A stretch of 64,000 bases of DNA from Sequoia sempervirens. Its lineage: Eukaryota; Streptophyta; Pinopsida; Cupressales; Cupressaceae. The notes under the pieces are model-generated. The model was not told the origin of the DNA and did no database searches. It saw nothing but the letters and a program-made list of their open reading frames with translations. Position 1 is the stretch's first letter; each line of letters opens with the position of its first letter. Location: NCBI GenBank assembly GCA_007258455.2, contig VDFB02252616.1, positions 122,407,394-122,471,393 of the forward strand, in the 5' to 3' direction. Shown piece after piece: positions 36,471-49,141 of the stretch. The position numbers and the translations under genes are program-made.

Positions 36471-37500
36471 GGATTGTGAAGAATGCATGTGAATGATGCA
36501 TATAAGCAAGTGAGAAATCATGTGCAAGAATCCAAGGACAGCCATGATCTTTCCCCTAGTCAAGCTAAAAATGAATTGACTGGTGATGAGGATGATGATG
36601 ACGTTGTTTGACATGGGAATGACACATCCCGAAACAACGTGAGAATGATGATAATGTGACTAAAGGATCAAGGTTTACAACAAGGCTAGAAAAAATCCAA
36701 GGAATGCTTTGAATGATGCGCTAGGATGCATAGCAAGATTGTATGGATTGGACTTGTTGCATTTGGAATGAATTTTTAGGATTGGATGGGATGATGGAAG
36801 ATCCTTAGACCATTGACAAGGGAGAAACCAAGGCATGCAATAGGTATAAATAGATGATGGGTGGCTTTGGTAAAAGATAAGTGACATAAGGATTTTTGGC
36901 TAGAAAATTTATGATATGGTCTCCAATGACTATGTCATATAAGGATAACTCATTTTCTTCAAGGTATGGGTTTGGAAAATGCTATGAAGGCTATGACATG
37001 ATATTTCATGGTAGTGTATGACCAAAGGATAGACATGTAATGATTTTTTACAAAGCATGATTTATGTTTGTATAGTACTTATCAAGATCAAAGTAGGTGG
37101 GAAAATGGATGTGAGTGGTAGGGCTTAGATGGATAGATAGAAATGTCATAATAAATGTCATACAAAGGGTATAGGAGATGAGACAACTTGCCCCCAAGTG
37201 CAATGATCCACATAGATAATTTCTTACACATGATGCCTATTTGATAGGTTTTCATCATGGTACTTATGCAAAGAACCATAAGCATGGTTTTCACTATTGG
37301 ATGAAATTTTTCTCTTGAATCCTTTTTTTTTGTTCTTTTTGTTGTCACCAAGATGCTTGTTTGCGAAGTTTTCATCAAAGTGAATTTTTTTTATTTTTCA
37401 ATTTTTGTTATATTTTTTGTATTTTCTGGATGGCCTTGATATTTTAGATGATCATTGAGTGTGTCGAATCCATTGATGGTGTTGATGTAGAGATTGGTGC
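36471..37500 (-). other. Non-coding 3' region of outer element
   Basis: Includes a block (37210-37375) with GTTTTCATCATGGTACTTATG and GTTGTCACCAAGATGCTTG. It matches 45680-45865 of the inner element (GTTTTCACTAAGGTACCTAC, GTTGTCACCAAGACACCTA). I see no supported protein. Confidence 0.6.
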
Positions 37501-38814
37501 CATGATATGCTAATAATGACCTTGATGAAGTAGTTTCCTTGTCAGGATCATAGTGCTTGCATACAATTGATTGATGTCATTGTAATCCTTGTTGATACTA
37601 GAGTTCACTTTATCAAAATATGCACATCATGATAGAGTGCCATGGGAGTACTTACAATAAAGAATTACTACCAAGATGCGATGGATTTGTGATGTAGGAA
37701 TTTTATACTTTAGGAAAGATGTAGGATTATGAAGGATGATGGTAGAAGTGTTTGGCAATTTAGATGTAGGAATTTTCATTTACCAAACTTGGGGTGATAG
37801 ATGATGGAGATTGGATTTTAGATTGGGATAATGTTTGGAACCCTGAATTTTATATGCCTTGCTTGATGACCATTTTAATGGAGGTGGAAATTTATTATAT
37901 GTGGGAATCCTCTTTTCTTTTGGCTCCACATTTTGATTGACTTTTACTTTTGAACTATTTTCTTGACTTGATCTATTTTTCTTTCAGATCCATTTTAACT
38001 TTATTTGTCCACTTGGATTTTTGATTGATTCAATGGCCTTTGATAGTTGATTTTGAAGTTTGAATTTGTAAGACTTTTGTTTTTGCTGGTTCCAAATGGA
38101 AGGTTTATTCATGTTGGAATGCCAATTTATTATATGGATGGAAGGAGTGTTGGCAACAACCTTATGGTAAGAACTACTCATGGCCTCCATTTTGATGTTT
38201 GTATCAGAGAAAGTTTCCCCTAATATTGAAGAGGTACCATTAACATCATTAGATTTTTTGACTAAAGGATAACAAAGACCTTGATGTTTAGTATTTTCTT
38301 GAAATTGTACTAGTTCTAGAATTCCTTCCCCATGTATGCCTAATCCTTTTCCTTGATACTGAATGCTCTGACAGATTCTATTTGTGATGGGGTATTTTTT
38401 TGTTTTGAAAGAAAGATGATAACCCATCATTGTGTATGTGGAAACCATTACTTGCAATCTTCTCCTCTACAAGAAATCTTGATTTGATAAAAATGGATGA
38501 TCCTAGTTGATAGGATGTCTTAGCTTCATTGACTTGTTGGATATCTTTGCTGTGATTTTGTGACATATCAGACTCAGATGATTCTACTAGTGCTTCCAAA
38601 TGAATGTACCTAAACTAGCTTTATGGTCATTATCATAGAGCCCAATGAATTTAGCTATAGCTTGATCATTTGCAAATATTTCTAGAGTAGGATACTCTCA
38701 TTCTAGAGGAATATCATCTATGTACAAAGGAGGAAAGTGTCTCATTTTGGGAAATGGGTGTGTTTGGTACTTGAATAGGGTCATCTTCAAGTGCTTGATC
38801 ATGAATGGCATAAA
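37501..38814 (-). pseudogene. Gag-like/unknown protein of outer element, downstream part
   Basis: Minus-strand frames 38378-38599 (MEALVESSESDMSQNHSKD...) and 37984-38457 (157 residues, ending AIESIKNPSGQIKLKWI) follow the gag-like segment at 59131-59700, from which they are separated by the inner element. The reading frame runs open across the insertion point for some 30 codons. The sequence is Ser/Asn/Lys rich, with no zinc knuckle, protease or RT motif seen. I do not recognise it; position between leader and 3' UTR suggests the element's own structural protein. Frames overlap, showing at least one frameshift. Confidence 0.45.
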
Positions 38815-38819
38815 GGTCA

Positions 38820-40100
38820 TGTGTGAATCCCAATCCTAATACCCACAAAACACCATGAACAAACACATTAGAAGATGGAATGCAAGCAAGAACAAGGATT
38901 CCTCAAGAGATTCATTTGAATAGCAAAAGAGATAGAATATGAAATGAAGAACATAACGAAATTTAAAAGAATATCAAATTCTATTCTAAATCACACAAAC
39001 TCCAAATCTCTTGAGGGAACTGGTGCCAATTTGATGTGAAAATTGGCCCTTTCCCAACTCCAATGATGCAATGGTGATTTGATGAAGAAATTTGATCCAC
39101 TTTTTTTATGCTTGATGAGTACTCCAATGGAAAAATCTGCATAACCTAGCTAAGATTCAATGATAATGGATGGAATTTTCTAATGATTTGAGCATAGTAA
39201 GTTTACTCAAATTGTGGATGATAGAATGAGGAGATTAACCTCTTATTTATAGATGAGATTGATGGATGAATATCTAAAATTGAGCAATGTGGGATGAAGA
39301 ATTAACCAATGGAAAAGTGCCACTTGTCAACCTATGAATGGATGGAGGATGTGCAAGTTTTGAAGATTGTGCCAATAATGCATATATTTGAACTTTGAAT
39401 TTGTTGAAATGACATGCAAGAGGGAAGGAAGAATGCACGGAATGCCACTTGGCTCAAGGAAAATGACATGTAAGAGAGAGTAAATGCCTTGTTGGATGTA
39501 CATGTCAACTAAGATTTTGAATTCAAACTTGAAGAATATTCCCTTAAAAGATGCCTTTTTGAGGAAAATAGAGATTTAATGAATCAATTAAATCTATTTT
39601 CATGTGCAAGTGGTAAAAGCTAGAGGATGGGACATGAGAGGAGATTAAATTAATCAAAGTTAATTAATTTAATGAAGGGGGTTAAATGATGTGACCTATT
39701 TGACTTAAATTTGTGGATTTATTTAAATCAAATATGAGAAGAATGTGATAAGGGATTAATTAAATAAATATTTTGATTTATTTAATTAAAAGAGATGATG
39801 TTAGATTAAACCAAATAAGGTTTTAATTTATTTAATTTAGTAGATAGACTCTAGAGATTTAATCAAATAAAATTAATTATTTAATTAAATAAGATAATTA
39901 GATCAAAATGGTTAATTTAATTATTGAGAAAATGTGACTTAATTAGATAACTGATTTATTTAATTAAGAGAGGAATATTGATGAATTTAATTAGATAAAG
40001 GCATTTGATTAAATGGTATGACCAAAGGATGATTCAAGATAAATGATGTTAGTGGTCAGGATCAGATGCACAATGTCAATTAGTACATTTTACGTGTGCA
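38820..40100 (-). repeat. 3' LTR of the inner element (1,281 bp)
   Basis: Pairs with 57846-59130. Plus-strand start is TGTGTGAATCCC. The end reads CGTGTGCA against CGTGTCTACA in the other LTR, a small terminal change. The U3 half (39540-40060) is rich in ATTTAATTAA motifs. Confidence 0.92.
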
Positions 40101-40114
40101 TTTTTTCCCTCTTT
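40101..40114 (-). other. Polypurine tract of the inner element
   Basis: Minus strand AAAGAGGGAAAAAA abuts the 3' LTR. Confidence 0.85.
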
Positions 40115-41090
40115 GAAGTAATGCACTCATTGCGTTGGTTCAAAGAATAAATGATCTCAATCAAATCCAAAAAAGATCATTTTCAAAGTCTTGCCGCACT
40201 GCTGCCTGACAAGAGAAAACATGCCAATATATTGCCCCCTCGAGAGATTGGATGAAAATTTCATTTTTTTGGGTAATCTTACGAAAAAAGAGGACACGGT
40301 GCCCGATAGGTCTAAAAAGGCTCCAGGAGGACAAAAACATGTCTAAATGCAATAAAAAAATGTAAAATAGGCCTCAACTAGACAAAAATAGGTTCAAGGC
40401 TTCAAAACCCTAGCAGGATAGCCAAACAGGGTGAAAAAACCCTAATTTTCAAGCTTAAAAAGGTTCTGAGGGGTCACTTTCAATTCATTTTCACATAGCC
40501 ATCTATTAGCCTTGAGATTTGAGCTTTGGCCTCCTAAGGATATGGTGTGACAACAACTCCTAATGCATATTTCTGACCGATTTTGGACATACTAGCGGCC
40601 ACCCAGCATTGGGGCATCGGTAAGTGATCCTTTCTTGATCTTTATTTCTCATTTTTCATGCTCATTTAATGCATTTAAAATTAGTCATTATGTAGCAATG
40701 TTATATAGTGCCACTCAAAAATAAAACTACTCCGCTCGGTGTTAGATAGCACCACAACAGTGGAGTTTCGAGTTTGGAAAAAACCCCAAACTTCAATGCT
40801 GAGGTCATGGCCCATAGGGTCATTTCCAAAGTGCGACGCAACAGTGCTTTATTGACAGGAATCTTTTCAAACTATACACTTGGAAGGAAAGTGCACCATG
40901 GCGGTGCTCTTTCAGTATTTTGTACCCCAGTGTCGTAGTTTGATAAAAAATAAAAATATGATGCCTTCATGGATAGCAATGTTGGAGTGACTTTTTGGAC
41001 ACTTGGAATGAAACTTTTCAAAAAATTTAACATGATGACCCTTCTTGATGCAGGACCTGGCGAGGGAGCTCTATTCCCAAGAGCACAGGT
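40115..41090 (-). other. PPT-proximal 3' UTR of the inner element
   Basis: Non-coding. Between 40690 and 40960 it contains short motifs such as ACAGTGGAGTTTCGA and CAGTGTCGTAGTTTGA. These recur in the leader at 57480-57780 in the same orientation. Confidence 0.6.
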
Positions 41091-42840
41091 CACATGATCT
41101 CTTTAGTTACTTGCGAGACCTTAGTGACATAGAGCAAGATTGATTACGAGACATGGGGTTGTGGCACATCACATATGTAACACCCGTGTGTACTCACCTT
41201 GGGATGATGTCAGCGCTTGCTGAGAGATGGCACAGTGAGACCTTGTCTTTCCACCTTCCTACTAGTGATGCCACCGACACCTTGGAGGATGTGTGGTGCA
41301 TCCTCAGATTGTCGATTCATGGTTAGGGCATTATTTTTGACATAGATGTCAAGTGGGATGCCTATCACATAGTCCTCACCACAATAGACATTATCATTTG
41401 TGAGGGTTAGATTGAGCTTGAGTACCATAGGGATCTCACCTCCCCCTTCTACTTGGTTGTTGTAGCCATTATTTCAAGTCTCATTCCCATAGATGAACGA
41501 GGTCGACACTTTAGGCCTGCTTGGGGACTCTGCTATGAGCACATGGTGATGCATGATAGGCCTACTCATTTTTCTTGGGGGCTTGTTCTTCTTGCTTCAC
41601 TGTACAAATATCTACACGAGTATGTCTACCTCAATGGCAGAGTGCTCATGGTAGGTGTGACACTTTTCCACGTATGGGCATGGGAGCACATTGCTATTTT
41701 TTGGCTGCATGTTGTTGTAGTACTGATGGGGCCTGATGATCCCCTCATATGGTGCTACAGAGGTGGTGTGTCCTTCACACACATGGGCGAGCACAAGATT
41801 CCCTACTAGAGGAGAGTCATAGATGAGATGCAGGTGTTTACATGGTATCCATACCTTGGTTGGCCTAGATGGGCCAACAATGCAGATCAAATTTTCTTTG
41901 CTCATCAGGATTGGTTTATGCATGGGCGAGAGCACATGATGGTGAAGAGATACCTGCCCGGGCACATTCAACGACAGTTCAACGAGCCACGACATTGGTC
42001 GAATGATGATTATGTGGCCATATTTTCCTGTACCATGTCACAGGCTTCATGGGGTCGATACATTCCTACTTCAAAGGTCGTTGAAAACTTTAGACATTTG
42101 GTGGCCTAGCCTTTGTTTTACGATCAGGGGCCTATGAATCTAGGCATCACACAGGCATACAAAGACTAGTTTTCGCCTCCCCTATGACTGATAGTTATAG
42201 GAGTAGTCCCCTCTTGGTGAAGGATGAGGGGCAGAGGGCGAGGATGAGGATGGAGAAATGGTGTATGGCAGGATCAGCTGGCAAGGGCTCCAATTCAGCT
42301 AGTTCACCCTAGTCAAGTGGATGTTCAGATGCAGGATTAGTAGCAGGTGCTAGCTAGGTAGCAGCAGCAAGCAGGCACACCACCATGAGCGAGGGGTGAG
42401 GATCAGCCTTAGGTACAACCTCCATGACCATAGCTAGGAGGGCAGGTGGATCATCGAGATGCACTGATTGAATAACTACAAGGTCAGGTTCATACCTTGA
42501 CAAGAGAGAGGGATCAGGCCAAGGCCAAAAGAGATCAGATTAGGGTCGAGAGAGACCAAGCCTTTTTGTAGAGATAGGTCGTAGAGCTACAGGCGGCCAT
42601 AGAGATGGATCAGCGACAACAGTTAGAGTATGGTAACCTCCTCCTCTTAGAGCATAGTGTCCTTTCGGTCTTACAGGGAGGCTGTTTGGGAGGTGGATTA
42701 TTACTGCGGGCACTATCATTAGACTATACCTAGAGCAAAGTGTGCCCCAGACTACTCATAGTGGACCAACCACAGACCAACAGAGGGTCACAGTGATAGG
42801 GGTGAGGGCAGCAGATAGGATGGGTAGACCTTGACTTTGA
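41091..42840 (+). pseudogene. Antisense PMD-like frame of the inner element
   Basis: Opposite to the element. PMD motifs: LAERWHSETLSFHLPTSDAT with TLEDVWCILRLSI (41215-41325), HFRPAWGLCYEHMV (41505-41550), VWAWEHIAIFWLHVVV (41670-41720), then the 93-residue frame 41828-42109 (MQVFTWYPYLGWPRWA...YVAIFSCTMSQASWGRYIP). After 42116 come a Gln-rich stretch and a coiled-coil-like LTRERDQAKAKRDQIRVERD (about 42497-42560), as in the outer copy. There is no long RGG tract here. The two largest segments, 41453-41809 and 41828-42109, are open; stops occur elsewhere. Plant PMD proteins (MAIN, MAIL1) act in silencing and RNA processing; the role in the element is unknown. Confidence 0.78.
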
Positions 42841-42949
42841 TCGAGATGATACTTTTTGTGCCTTATGGGGCCCTTTTTATAGCCTAATGGGCCTTTTTGT
42901 ACTTATTGACACCCATGTACAGTGATCCAATTATTTTGTACTATGACAG

Positions 42950-43980
42950 TTACATGATGATGATATATATGAGATGATGATTTTGATATGATGTTATGTG
43001 TACCACTTATTTATGCATAATTTTATGGATGATTCTATTTCTATATGCTATGCAATGATGTTTATGATGTGATGCAATGGATGCATATTTTTATAATGAT
43101 GTATACATTATGACTAGATCTTATATTATGTTGTGTTATTCAAGATATGTTGATGGATTTATATGATATGTAATATGAATGGATAATGATGATGATTTAT
43201 ATGATGATCTATGTATGTTGATGCAAATGATGATATTAAATGTAATATGCAACATAATATGGTGATGATCTATGGTGTATATGCAAAATAATATGTGAAC
43301 CATTCTTATAAAATGTTTATGGATGGATGTACACTTTACATGTAATGGATTTTTATGTTCCTATTTTATGCTTATAATGTGTGGAATGATTTATGCAATG
43401 AAATGTTAAAAAATGATTGCAATGCTATTTATGAGATGATATGGATGATTAATGGATGATGTAATGCAATGTAAATGTAATGGTTGTGTTTTATATGGTG
43501 TGTATTGATGATGCAAATGGGATGGTTTTAAGATGCTTATAATAACAAATATATTATCCCAAACATGTAATGTATGTGATGCATTTACTATGATGTGATG
43601 CAATATATGAAATGATATGTTAATGCAAAGTGGTATGATGATGTTTAATGTAAAGTGAACATAATGTGGGAGATGACTTTATAATGTTTATGTGAATATG
43701 CAATGGATTATCTATAATGCTTATGTACCTATTACGTATGATTATGCAATAGGTGGTAGTGTGAAATGATTATGAAATGTTTATGCACATGAATGTTATG
43801 CAATGATTTATGTGATGAATGCAATGTGATGTAATAAAAAATGGATGTGCTAATTTATGCTTATAATAACATGTTTATATGATGATGAAAATGAAATGCA
43901 TATGCTTCCTATATGATATGTTGATGTAATATGCTAATGTTTTGTGGATGTAGGATCAATGATGATGATGATGATCAACT
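42950..43980. repeat. ATGATG/TTATGCAATGATG-rich tract (inner element)
   Basis: Over 1 kb of degenerate ATGAT, TTATGCAA and GATGATGATG motifs, without frames. It corresponds to 34339-34860 in the outer element but is about twice as long. Confidence 0.75.
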
Positions 43981-43989
43981 GTCATAGTA

Positions 43990-45925
43990 CCTTGTTAGTG
44001 TGATGAGAAAGAAGGGATGAAAGAGAAGAAGTCATTTCAACAAGACACAAGATGATGAATATGCAAATGATGATGATTACTTTCCGAGGAGTTGGGATTT
44101 TCAAAGGGCCACTTTTCTTATTTTTGATAACACACGTGGTACGATGCATCAAGGTATAGAGAACTAGGATGGGGTTTTACCTAGTGTGATGGACTTTGAC
44201 TTGACAAACAGATAGGAGTATCCTTGTTCACACCTAACATATGGAAACCTTGCTAGGATGCACTTTAAAAGTTTCAAACACCTCAGACAAAAACATAGAA
44301 ATGTATAACCTATCAATGCAATAGTTAACAAGCTGCCCAAAACTTCCTCCATACATACCTAACAAAGCAAGTATTCACCAAGTTATATTACAAGAATGTC
44401 CAACAAGCGCAATAGACAAAATATAATGATCATTTCCCCATTTCTATTTCTCTAAATCCTATGTTCAGATATCATTGAGAAGTCCTTGGATGAGCCCAAT
44501 AAGATAAGTCAAAAAGATCAAGATAAAGTAAACAAATAGGCTGATGTTCTTCAATACCGCTAACCAAAAAGAGGAAAGTGTTTTCAAGGATAAAAACCAA
44601 AGCTATTTCCAAAAGATAATGCCCATTGTAGGAAGGATACATCCTAGGACATGTTAGTGGATGGAATCACGTCATTTCGTTTATCCAAAACATTCTTTCA
44701 AATGATTGATATGGGACCAATTGGATGATAGGTTATCGACACAAAGAGTTGACCAACTTGTTTACATACTGACTTAGACCTAAGACTTGACAATTTTGAG
44801 TTTTCACTTTTCATGTGCTAGACTTGCTTCTAATTGTCTTCCCAAAGGTTGAGGATGATGATCGTTTATCATGAGTGATGTTATTGCGGGTGTAAGTGAG
44901 ATGAGACAGGTAAATTTTTTCAAATATTTGGATGTTTTTGATGTTTTGCAATGTTTTGAGGTTGTTTTTGGTATTTTTTTGAGATTTTCAAATGTTCTAA
45001 TTTTTTGATTTTCTAATGTTTTAGGGTTTTCTAAGATTTTGAAGAGACTAACCTAAGGTCCTATCCTAGGGGCCTCAGGGGTTGATCAACAGATTAGCCT
45101 TTCCTATGTTATACATGCAAAGACCATGTAGTTCAACTGATGACTTGACTGATTTACAGATGATGATATACATGATGAAATATCAGTTTATTATGACGAA
45201 CTCCTAAAGGACTGACCTAAGTGTCTCGTGGGATGATCAAAGATCAAACTTGCCTACATTCAAGGCTCAGAGACTTGTAGTTCGACAAGACGACTTTGTT
45301 TTTGACTTTTTGATGGACCTTTTGACCTATTTTTGGATTTTGATATTTTTTGAATGTTTTTGGATTTTGTGATTTTTTATGCTTTTGGATTATTTGATAT
45401 TCAAACTTTAAGAATATACACGAATCTGATCCGACAATAACATTCCCCCAGCGTGATGTAATAGACTACTTTGATAATGGCAAGACAAACTGACCTTGAG
45501 GATGGGTCGAGTAGTACTAGGAGGGATCATAATATGAAAATAGGACCAAGGTATGGTGCGGATGCAGGTGGATGAGTGATGGATGGAGACCCGAATGTGA
45601 TGAATGATAGAAAGTGTGATGGATGGATACTACAGAACAAGCCGTGAAGATCTTGGTGGATGGAAAGTGCTTATTTACACAAGGCACCTATTTTCCAGGT
45701 TTTCACTAAGGTACCTACCCAAAGTGCCACCGAAGTGGTTTTCACTAGAGGATAATTTTTCTCTTTACTGTTTTTTATCCTTTTTATGATTTTTTTTGGA
45801 TTTTTTGCTTTTTGGTTTTTTTTGTTGTCACCAAGACACCTATTTTCTAGGTTTCTGCCAAGGTAACCATTTTTTTAGGACATTTTCTAATTTTTTTGAT
45901 TTTTTGGTTCTATACGTTGAAAGAT
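43990..45925 (-). repeat. 3' UTR repeat region of the inner element
   Basis: Contains T-rich GATGTTTT-type repeats (44925-45020, 45300-45400, 45780-45910). Two diverged copies of the GACTGACCTAAG...GCC(T)TTCCTATGTTATACATG block lie at about 45050 and 45200. A duplicated TTTTC(T/C)AGGTTT(T)C.... block is at 45690 and 45845. No protein family is seen between the end of pol and the PMD frame. Confidence 0.7.
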
Positions 45926-47065
45926 TAGGCATAAAACTTTTTGAGATGAGAGCTATTCATGGGCTCTTGCAAAGGTTCCCCTTCGAGTGTTGATAAATGA
46001 TATTCCCCTGACTTATAACTCATTGTGATAATAAATGGTCCCAACCAATTAGGTTCAAATTTTCCTTTGCTGCTTGGATTTGGGACATTCTTTTGATTCT
46101 CCTTTAGTACCAGTTCTCCAACTTGGAAAATTCTGCTTTTGATTTGCTTGTTATAGCTCCTCTTGAGTCTATTCTAATAGACTTGCAAATGATTCAAAGC
46201 AAATATACGTTTCTCATCTAGTAGCTCTAGCTCATTCAATCTTGATACTCAATACTCTTCATTTGTGATGAGGTTTTGTAGTGATATCCTAAGTGATGGG
46301 AGCTCGATCTCAATGGGGAGTATTGCTTTTGATCCATAGACCAGGGAGAAAGGGGTGGCACCAATGGGTGTGCGGATGCTGGTTCTATAGGCCCAAAGGG
46401 TAGGATTAAGCTACAGATGCTAGTCATGACCTGTGTCATTGACTGTTTTCTTGAGAATTTTCAAAATAAATTTTGTTAGTGGCTTTTGCTTGGCGATTGC
46501 CTTGGGGATAGTATGGGGTGGAGAAGTAATGTTGGATTTTAAATTTTTCACATAAGTCACAGACATCTTGATTTTTGAATGGTGTCCCATTATCTAAGAT
46601 AATGGCTTGTGGGACACCATAGCAGAAAATGAGATAGTTCAGGATGAACTTTGATATCTGCTTCCCAATTATATACGTCATGGGTATGGCTTCCATCCAC
46701 TTAGTAAAGTACTCTATGGTGGTTATGATGAATATGTGGTCATTAGATGAAGTGGGATTGATTTTTCCAATGAGATCAAGTCCCCACTGTGAAAAGGGCC
46801 ATGGTGTGATGATGGGATGAGGTTCTTGAGCTAGAGCATGGATGAGGTCTCCATGTTGATAACATAGTAGACACCTTTTGACATAGTCATATGCCTCTCT
46901 TTCCATTGTAGGCCAATAATACCCCATCCTTAGTAGTTTCTTGGCTATGGTCATTCCACTCAAGTGTGAACCACATATACCATTATGTACCTCAGTTAGA
47001 ACGGTCAATGCCTCCTTAGCATTTAAGTAGCGCAGTAAGGTTCCTTCTATGCTCCTATGATACAA
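45925..47065 (-). pseudogene. Tat-type integrase (inner element), catalytic Glu mutated
   Basis: Frame 46436-47065 (209 residues) contains the zinc-binding HHCC domain (EVHNGICGSHLSGMTIAKKL...RCLLCYQHG) and the core with WGLDLIGKI (first Asp) and ILDNGTPFKN (second Asp). The third acidic residue should lie in the YPQGNGQAE-type motif. Here it reads YPQGNRQAKATNK, with Lys encoded at 46484-46486 by AAA instead of Glu, one G-to-A change. After 46436 the frame shifts but the C-terminal domain is readable (VGELVLKENQKNVPN) down to SSHLKKFYA, stop near 45925. The product would not be catalytic. Confidence 0.88.
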
Positions 47066-47110
47066 GGTGTCTCCTAGGATGACGAATCAGGATGCATTTT
47101 TGAAAAAGGT

Positions 47111-47700
47111 TCATTTTAGGGTTGAGGGTAAATTGGCAGGTATGACTTGTATTCGAAGGTATGTATAAATGTCATGGTACCAAGGATCATCGGGACCAAT
47201 GATTTCACACACAAATTCTGAGTCTAGTATCTCGAATGCAGGCATGAGAAGCTGCTCTATCAGGAATTCATATTTTGAAACATTGTGGGGGATGTCCAGT
47301 AAAGATCCACTTATTGCCATGGCATCTACTACTCTATTGTTGGCTCTAGGTATCTACTCAAATGTAATCTCGATGAAGGATTCTTTAAGAGTCTCCACCA
47401 ATTTCTTGTATGGAGTGAGCTTGTCGTCTTTAGTTTGGTATTCATTGTTCACTTGGTTTATTATCAATTGAGAGTCTCTGTATACTTGGAGAGCTATAAT
47501 GTTCCACTGCACTACTATTCTGATACCTATGGTTAAATCCTCATATTTTGCAATGTTATTGGTGTAGGGAAATGCTAGTTTATAAGACCTTGGTATGCAT
47601 TCCCCTTGTGGGGTAATAAAGAAGACACTGGCTCCTAACCCATGTTGTGTGTATGAGCCATCAAAGTAGAGTTTCCAATTGTCGGCTATGTTGAGATTGA
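47111..47700 (-). pseudogene. Archaeal-type RNase H (second RNase H) of inner element
   Basis: Minus strand reads DNWKLYFDGSYTQHGLGASV near 47620-47680, then YKLAFPYTNNIAKYE, VYRDSQLIINQVN and a C-terminal frame 47111-47320 (MAISGSLLDIPHNVSKYEFL). The YFDGS start and RDSQL motif are those of the extra aRNH domain placed between RNase H and integrase in Tat/Ogre elements. It is interrupted by a stop near 47355. Confidence 0.8.
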
Positions 47701-47719
47701 AAATGGATTCATCTAGAAA

Positions 47720-48350
47720 CTATGAGATGAGAAGATTCTCTAAATAGATTGGTGCTTTTTCCAATTGATCTACAATGACTTGACCTTTGATTGTTTTCCA
47801 ATCCACATATTCAATGTCGTATTCTGATAGCATAATCACCCATTTGGCCATTCTTCCAATGAGCATTGCCTTTGACAGTAAGTACTTGAGAGGGTCAATT
47901 TTGGCGATGAGTTTTATTTTGTGTGCCAACATGTAATGTATGAATTTATGTGATGCAAACACTACTGCTATACATGCTTTTTTATGAATGAATAGTTTAG
48001 CTCATGCCCAACCATTATTCTATTGATGTAATAGATAGCCCTTTCTCTTCCATTTTCGTCATGCTGAGCTAGGAGAGCTCCAAGGGCTACTATTGTTGTT
48101 GATACATAGAGAATCAATGGTTTTATTGGGATTGGTGGCATTAGGACTTGTAGTGTAAGTAGATATTCTTTGATTTCATTGAAGGATTCTTCATAGTTGT
48201 TATCCCATTTTTACGCTACTCCTTTGTGGAGTAGGTTGGAGTATGGGTTTTGTTTGTCTACCAATTGTTCTATGAACTTGCAAATTGATTGAAGTCTACC
48301 TTAGAGACCTCTCAATTGCTTTAATGTTTTTCATGCCTCCATCTCAAGGA
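47720..48350 (-). pseudogene. RNase H domain (first) of inner element
   Basis: Frame 47720-47962 holds the C-terminal part HYMLAHKIKLIAKIDPLKYL and WVIMLSEYDIEYVDWKTIKG. The portion upstream to 48350 is broken by stops but carries thumb/connection remnants. Together with the aRNH domain it gives the dual RNase H layout. Confidence 0.78.
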
Positions 48351-49141
48351 TCACTTTTACTTTTGTTGGATCTACGTCGATACCTCTCATTGACACTATA
48401 TATCCTAGCAATTTTCCTGATTATACGCTGAAGACACACTTCTTTGGGTTTAATCAAACCTTGTACTCTTCAAGCCTATCAAAAATGGCACTTAGTGTTG
48501 CTATGTGATCCTTTCTCCTTCTTTCCTTGGCTAGAATGTCATCAACATAATCTTCAACAGTTTTGTGAATCATGTCATGGAATATTAAGGTCATCTCCCT
48601 TTGGTATGTTGCTCCCGCATTCTTTAAGCCGAATAGCATCGTATTCCAGTAGTAAGTCCCCCATGGACAAGTGAAGGTCATTGTGTGTTGGTATTCTTTG
48701 GAAATAATTATATAGTTATAACTTGAGAATCCATCCAATAAGGAAATCATTTCATGTCTACGATCATGTCAATATTAGGTAACTGGAAATCCTCTTTTAG
48801 ACATGCTTTGTTTAAGTTTCTGAAGTTTGTGCAAATTTTGATGCCCCATCGAGTTTTGAGATAGGAACTAAGTTTTACACCCATTTTGGATAATCTATCG
48901 GTCAAATGAATCCTACATCTAATAGCTTCTTTAGTTCCATTTTTACTAGTAGGGTGATCTAAGGGTGCATTTTTCTGAGCTTTTGTTTAATAGGCTTTGC
49001 TTCTGGGTATACTACTAAATGGTGAACCACAATCTCTGGATCAAGCCCTAGCATGTCAGCATAGCTCCATGTGAAGTTTATTTGTCTCTCTTTTAGGAAG
49101 GCTACTAGGAGCTCTTGTTCTTCTGATAGTAATGATTTCAC
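48350..49141 (-). pseudogene. Reverse transcriptase of inner element
   Basis: Frame 48959-49141 gives the upstream segment FTWSYADMLGLDPEIVVHHL. The palm is in 48454-48750 (MISLLDGFSSYNYIIISKEY, MLFGLKNAGATYQREM) with the active site EDYVDDILAK near 48535-48560. YVDD and GLDPEI are family features of Tat RT. A stop and a frameshift separate the two frames, so the enzyme is not made intact. Confidence 0.87.
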
